Shown here: positions 22,143 through 24,516 of the stretch, in pieces | Layout: each line of letters starts with the position of its first letter | How positions within the stretch are numbered: position 1 is the stretch's first letter | From: a virus | Strand: one strand, 5' to 3' | Length of the DNA stretch: 24,516 nt | Virus record (IMG/VR): IMGVR_UViG_3300046511_000493 | Coordinates: 1 to 24,516 of that record | The notes under the pieces: model-generated | Told to the model about the DNA's origin: nothing | Databases searched by the model: none | Seen by the model: the letters and a program-made list of their open reading frames with translations, nothing else | Made by a program: the position numbers and the translations under genes

Positions 22143-22647
22143 CGTGCTCGTGGCGGACCCACCGTGGCAATTCGGAGACTCGCTGCCGGGCCCAGCGAGA
22201 GGTGCCGCGAAGCACTACTTGACGATGAGTGTCGAGGAGATCATGCGGTTCTCGATCCCACCCATGACGCCAAACGCGACGTTGTTCTTGTGGCGGGTCT
22301 CCTCGATGCAGCAGGAAGCCTTGAGCGTGATGGACGCGTGGGGCTTCACGCTCAAGACGGAACTGGTCTGGTTGAAACGCACCTCGGGAGGGAAGCGTTG
22401 GTTTGGGATGGGGCGCACCGTTCGCGCAGAGCACGAGACGTGTCTCATTGGCGTCCGAGGGAAGCCAGAGACGCTGGACAAATCGGTGCGGTCCACGTTT
22501 GAAGCCGTCGTGGGCCGGCACTCGGAGAAGCCCGAGGAGTTCTACACCATTGTGGAGACACTGCGAGCAGGACCGTATGCTGAGTTGTTCTCGCGCAAGA
22601 CGCGTGAGGGCTGGACATGTCTTGGGAATGAGGTGAGCGTTGCGTGA
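22135..22647 (+). CDS. MT-A70 family adenine N6-methyltransferase
   Basis: The 170-residue protein has the catalytic DPPW (8-11) next to its N terminus, then TLFLWRVSS and KTELVWLKRT, and a C-terminal HSEKPEEFY element, all typical of MT-A70 phage methyltransferases acting on DNA adenine. Length is normal. It is inserted between kinase and pyrophosphorylase-like genes with overlaps on both sides, so adenine methylation and thymidine modification would be made together, probably against host restriction. The target sequence cannot be read from the protein. Confidence 0.9.
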   Translation: MYSVLVADPPWQFGDSLPGPARGAAKHYLTMSVEEIMRFSIPPMTPNATLFLWRVSSMQQEALSVMDAWGFTLKTELVWLKRTSGGKRWFGMGRTVRAEHETCLIGVRGKPETLDKSVRSTFEAVVGRHSEKPEEFYTIVETLRAGPYAELFSRKTREGWTCLGNEVSVA

Positions 22648-23518
22648 CTTGACGACGGCTCCTGAATCGTTGTTCTGGTATTGGGTTGCAGAGCGCCATC
22701 GCATCTACTTGAAGCGACAGGCGGGTCATCCGAAGCCGTGGACGGACGATCCCATCCTCCAGTCGTACAAATTCACCAATCCGTTCCGGGAGAACGATAC
22801 GGGCACGGTCTGGCTGCGTGAGAACTTCCTCACGCCGCATCGTTGGGATGATCCAGCCCTCCTCGCGTTCAATTGCGGTTGGTTCAGGATGTTCAACTGG
22901 TGGGGCACCGGTGAGCGGCTCGGCTGGCAGGACGACTGGAACCCGCAGGCGGTCATCGAGATGTTGACTGCGGCGCTGGACGAGGGTGAACAGGTATTCA
23001 CAGGCGCACACATCGTCTACTCTCGACCAGGCCTGCCGAAGATCGACGCCATCGTGGACGTCTGTACGGACCTGTGGAACCTCCGGGAGACTCTTGCCGT
23101 GACCGCACGGACATCGAACCGGCTGGAGGAGGTGTTCAACGTCCTTCGGACCGTGGACAGCATCGGTGGCTTCATGGCCTATGAGATCGTGACGGACTAC
23201 CGCCACACACGGCTCCTGGAAGACGCCTCGGATATCATGACGTGGGCGAACCCTGGGCCCGGCGCCAAGCGTGGACTCCAGCGACTGAGGATGGCGTCCA
23301 AGCCAGACGCGAAGGCCATCGACTCGATGCGCCATCTGTTGCGCCATGGAATCGAGTTGGAGACCGATTTCATCCATCCAGTTAGCTCCGGGGAACCTCT
23401 TCAGTTTCCCCATTTCGAGATGCGGGACATCGAGCACTCGTTGTGCGAGTTCGACAAGTATTGCCGCGTCAAGTTCAACGAGGGCACACCCAGAGCGAAG
23501 TACAACGGAGGAGCGTAA
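22640..23518 (+). CDS. Thymine pyrophosphorylase / HMUDK-helical family protein
   Basis: The 292-residue protein has the pattern AERHRIYLKRQAGHPKPWT, DPILQSYKFTNPFRE, FRMFNWWGT and FTGAHIVYS. I recognise this from proteins annotated as alpha-glutamyl/putrescinyl thymine pyrophosphorylase clade 2 or the helical domain of 5-hmdU DNA kinase, a glycosylase-like helical fold. It may help the kinase bind DNA, or catalyse displacement of the phosphate by an amine. The start is a TTG at 22640 with GAGGTGAG before it; an in-frame stop just upstream leaves only another TTG at 22649. It is coupled to the methyltransferase by an eight-base overlap. Confidence 0.7.
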   Translation: MRDLTTAPESLFWYWVAERHRIYLKRQAGHPKPWTDDPILQSYKFTNPFRENDTGTVWLRENFLTPHRWDDPALLAFNCGWFRMFNWWGTGERLGWQDDWNPQAVIEMLTAALDEGEQVFTGAHIVYSRPGLPKIDAIVDVCTDLWNLRETLAVTARTSNRLEEVFNVLRTVDSIGGFMAYEIVTDYRHTRLLEDASDIMTWANPGPGAKRGLQRLRMASKPDAKAIDSMRHLLRHGIELETDFIHPVSSGEPLQFPHFEMRDIEHSLCEFDKYCRVKFNEGTPRAKYNGGA

Positions 23519-23811
23519 TGGGCTATCCAATGCGTGTGGATCCACATCTGGGTGACTACGTGCGAGTAGACAGTGTACCGGACGCCTGGGAGGGTTCGGG
23601 CGAGTCGGAAGAAGACCGGCGCAGCCTCGTGGGGCACGTCGGTCTCGTGGTCGAGGTTGCCCCAGGATGGGAGGGATGCGAGGGTATGGCGTTGGTTCGG
23701 TTCCCGCTGGCGTTCACCGAACGTCGAACCGGGCAGCGGAACATCGAGTTTGAAGCGTTGGTGGTCGTGTCCAGTCCGGCACGGCTTCCGAGTTCTGTTC
23801 ACCAAGGATGA
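23518..23811 (+). CDS. Small KOW/SH3-like beta protein, unknown function
   Basis: The 97-residue protein starts at an ATG overlapping the upstream TAA. It has GDYVRVDSVPD and RSLVGHVGLVVEVAPG, then ALVRFP, an alternation of short strands with conserved Gly-Val positions as in small KOW- or SH3-like barrels. Such domains often bind nucleic acid or act as accessory subunits. No specific function can be assigned. It is the last gene before the AT-richer end of the window. Confidence 0.62.
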   Translation: MGYPMRVDPHLGDYVRVDSVPDAWEGSGESEEDRRSLVGHVGLVVEVAPGWEGCEGMALVRFPLAFTERRTGQRNIEFEALVVVSSPARLPSSVHQG

Positions 23812-24350
23812 TAGTGGTGATTACACAAGGTTTGATTAAGGCGAATCCAACGATATATGCTGGAGTACAATTTCGTTCCCGTCTCGAAGCACGATGGGCA
23901 GCTATGTTCGATCTTTGTGGGTGGCAATGGGAATACGAACCCGTAGATTTCAGAGATTGGGTTCCTGATTTTCGCATGACATTTGGATGCGGGCATAGTG
24001 AATGCGGGGGCGGTCATTCCTTCTTTGTTGAAGTGAAGCCGTTAGAGGTTCACAAGGAGTTTGAGCTATCAGGTCACCCAGCAAGCAAAGACGACTCTAG
24101 TGAGAGATATGGATTGCCCATTTTGTTTCTTGGACTTCACCCTCGCAGCGCTCACTCAGAGTTTTGTCATGGCCATGGAGGAGGGATCTATGAAGGTGCA
24201 GGCTTCTTCGATTATTGGACTAGTTGGGCAACTATAGAAGCAGCACTGGATTGGAATGATATGGTAGACGTATCTGGTACACAACCTTACGGCATCGTCG
24301 AGTTGTTATGGCGTAAAGCCGGAAGCCAAGTCCAATGGAAGGGTAGATGA
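23808..24350 (+). CDS. PD-(D/E)XK nuclease-like protein, AT-richer
   Basis: The 180-residue protein has FRSRLEARWA with a candidate helix glutamate (Glu27), WVPDFRMTF (Pro53-Asp54) and FFVEVKPL (Glu75, Lys77), a clear PD-(D/E)XK core of a type common in phages. A CGHSECGGGH segment between the two catalytic parts could bind zinc. Base composition and codon choice from here on are visibly more AT-rich than the rest of the window, suggesting recent acquisition. It overlaps its neighbours by ATGA on both sides in spite of that. Confidence 0.75.
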   Translation: MIVVITQGLIKANPTIYAGVQFRSRLEARWAAMFDLCGWQWEYEPVDFRDWVPDFRMTFGCGHSECGGGHSFFVEVKPLEVHKEFELSGHPASKDDSSERYGLPILFLGLHPRSAHSEFCHGHGGGIYEGAGFFDYWTSWATIEAALDWNDMVDVSGTQPYGIVELLWRKAGSQVQWKGR

Positions 24351-24516
24351 TGTCTAGGAGGCAGAAGCTGGCTCCCTTCCAACGGGAGTTCATCGATGAG
24401 TACAAAAGGGAGACCGGAGGTCTTTGCGATATCTGCGGTGGTGTACCAACAGGAATTGGACTCTGTATAGACCATGACCATGAGACAGGAATGGTTCGAG
24501 GTCTTCTGTGCAACGG
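24347..24516 (+). CDS. Recombination endonuclease VII-like HNH protein (cut by window edge)
   Basis: Fifty-six residues are visible. CDICGG, a second part with LCIDHDHETGMVRGLLCN, and the expected CxxC spacing match the endonuclease VII (T4 gp49-like) HNH family. Members resolve branched DNA before packaging or act as homing-like nicking enzymes. Two adjacent ATG codons (24347 and 24350) are possible starts; the first overlaps the upstream stop. AGG/AGA codons are frequent, unlike the main body of the window. Confidence 0.82.
   Translation, partial: MMSRRQKLAPFQREFIDEYKRETGGLCDICGGVPTGIGLCIDHDHETGMVRGLLCN

Noticed and set aside
22445-23545. 366-codon minus-strand open frame
   Set aside because: It runs antisense to the methyltransferase and the hypermodification-family gene, both supported by motifs.
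1-24516. CRISPR array, tRNA genes, integrase or attachment sites
   Set aside because: No repeat-spacer pattern, no tRNA-like cloverleaf and no recombinase motif were seen.

Overview
This window is part of the genome of a tailed double-stranded DNA phage (Caudoviricetes). It carries a complete capsid and packaging block, a phage-type primase-helicase, a family A DNA polymerase, and long runs of small genes joined by ATGA/GTGA stop-start overlaps. GC content is high (around 60% by eye). There is no integrase, repressor, tRNA, rRNA or bacterial housekeeping gene, so the host cannot be named. Tail and lysis genes must lie outside the window.

The left part (1-8272) is a leftward late operon. In transcription order it runs: small terminase candidate, large terminase, a proline-rich repeat protein, DUF1073-type portal, Mu F-like minor head protein, a long prohead protease/scaffold fusion, a decoration protein, and the cut-off major capsid protein. 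A non-coding region (8273-8665) follows upstream of it. It holds GAGTAAG repeats on both strands beside an AT-rich tract, and is a candidate replication origin, packaging site or late control region. Beyond it, also leftward, is a primase-polymerase/helicase of the VirE/VapE class (8666-10732). A divergent control region (10733-11019) separates the two transcription directions.

The middle part (11020-18397) is a rightward early operon. About fifteen small genes of mostly unknown function come first, including a mini P-loop protein, zinc-binding miniproteins, a 9-codon minigene and a 35-residue tryptophan-rich membrane protein. They are followed by a family A DNA polymerase with altered exonuclease motifs, a PD-(D/E)XK nuclease and an HD-domain nucleotidase.

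The right part (18439-23518) is the most interesting. A promoter-like site placed so that the transcript would be nearly leaderless precedes a six-gene cassette: an amino acid:DNA transferase-like protein, a small fold-type II PLP enzyme, a radical SAM enzyme, a P-loop kinase of the 5-hydroxymethyl-dU DNA kinase type, an MT-A70 adenine methyltransferase, and a protein of the thymine pyrophosphorylase / HMUDK-helical family. Together these look like a thymidine hypermodification pathway: phosphorylate 5-hmdU in DNA, replace the phosphate with an amino acid, then remodel the adduct by radical SAM and PLP chemistry. Adenine methylation would be added beside it. The final base cannot be predicted. 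A small KOW/SH3-like protein and two nuclease genes (PD-(D/E)XK and endonuclease VII, the latter cut off) close the window, and the two nucleases sit in visibly more AT-rich DNA.
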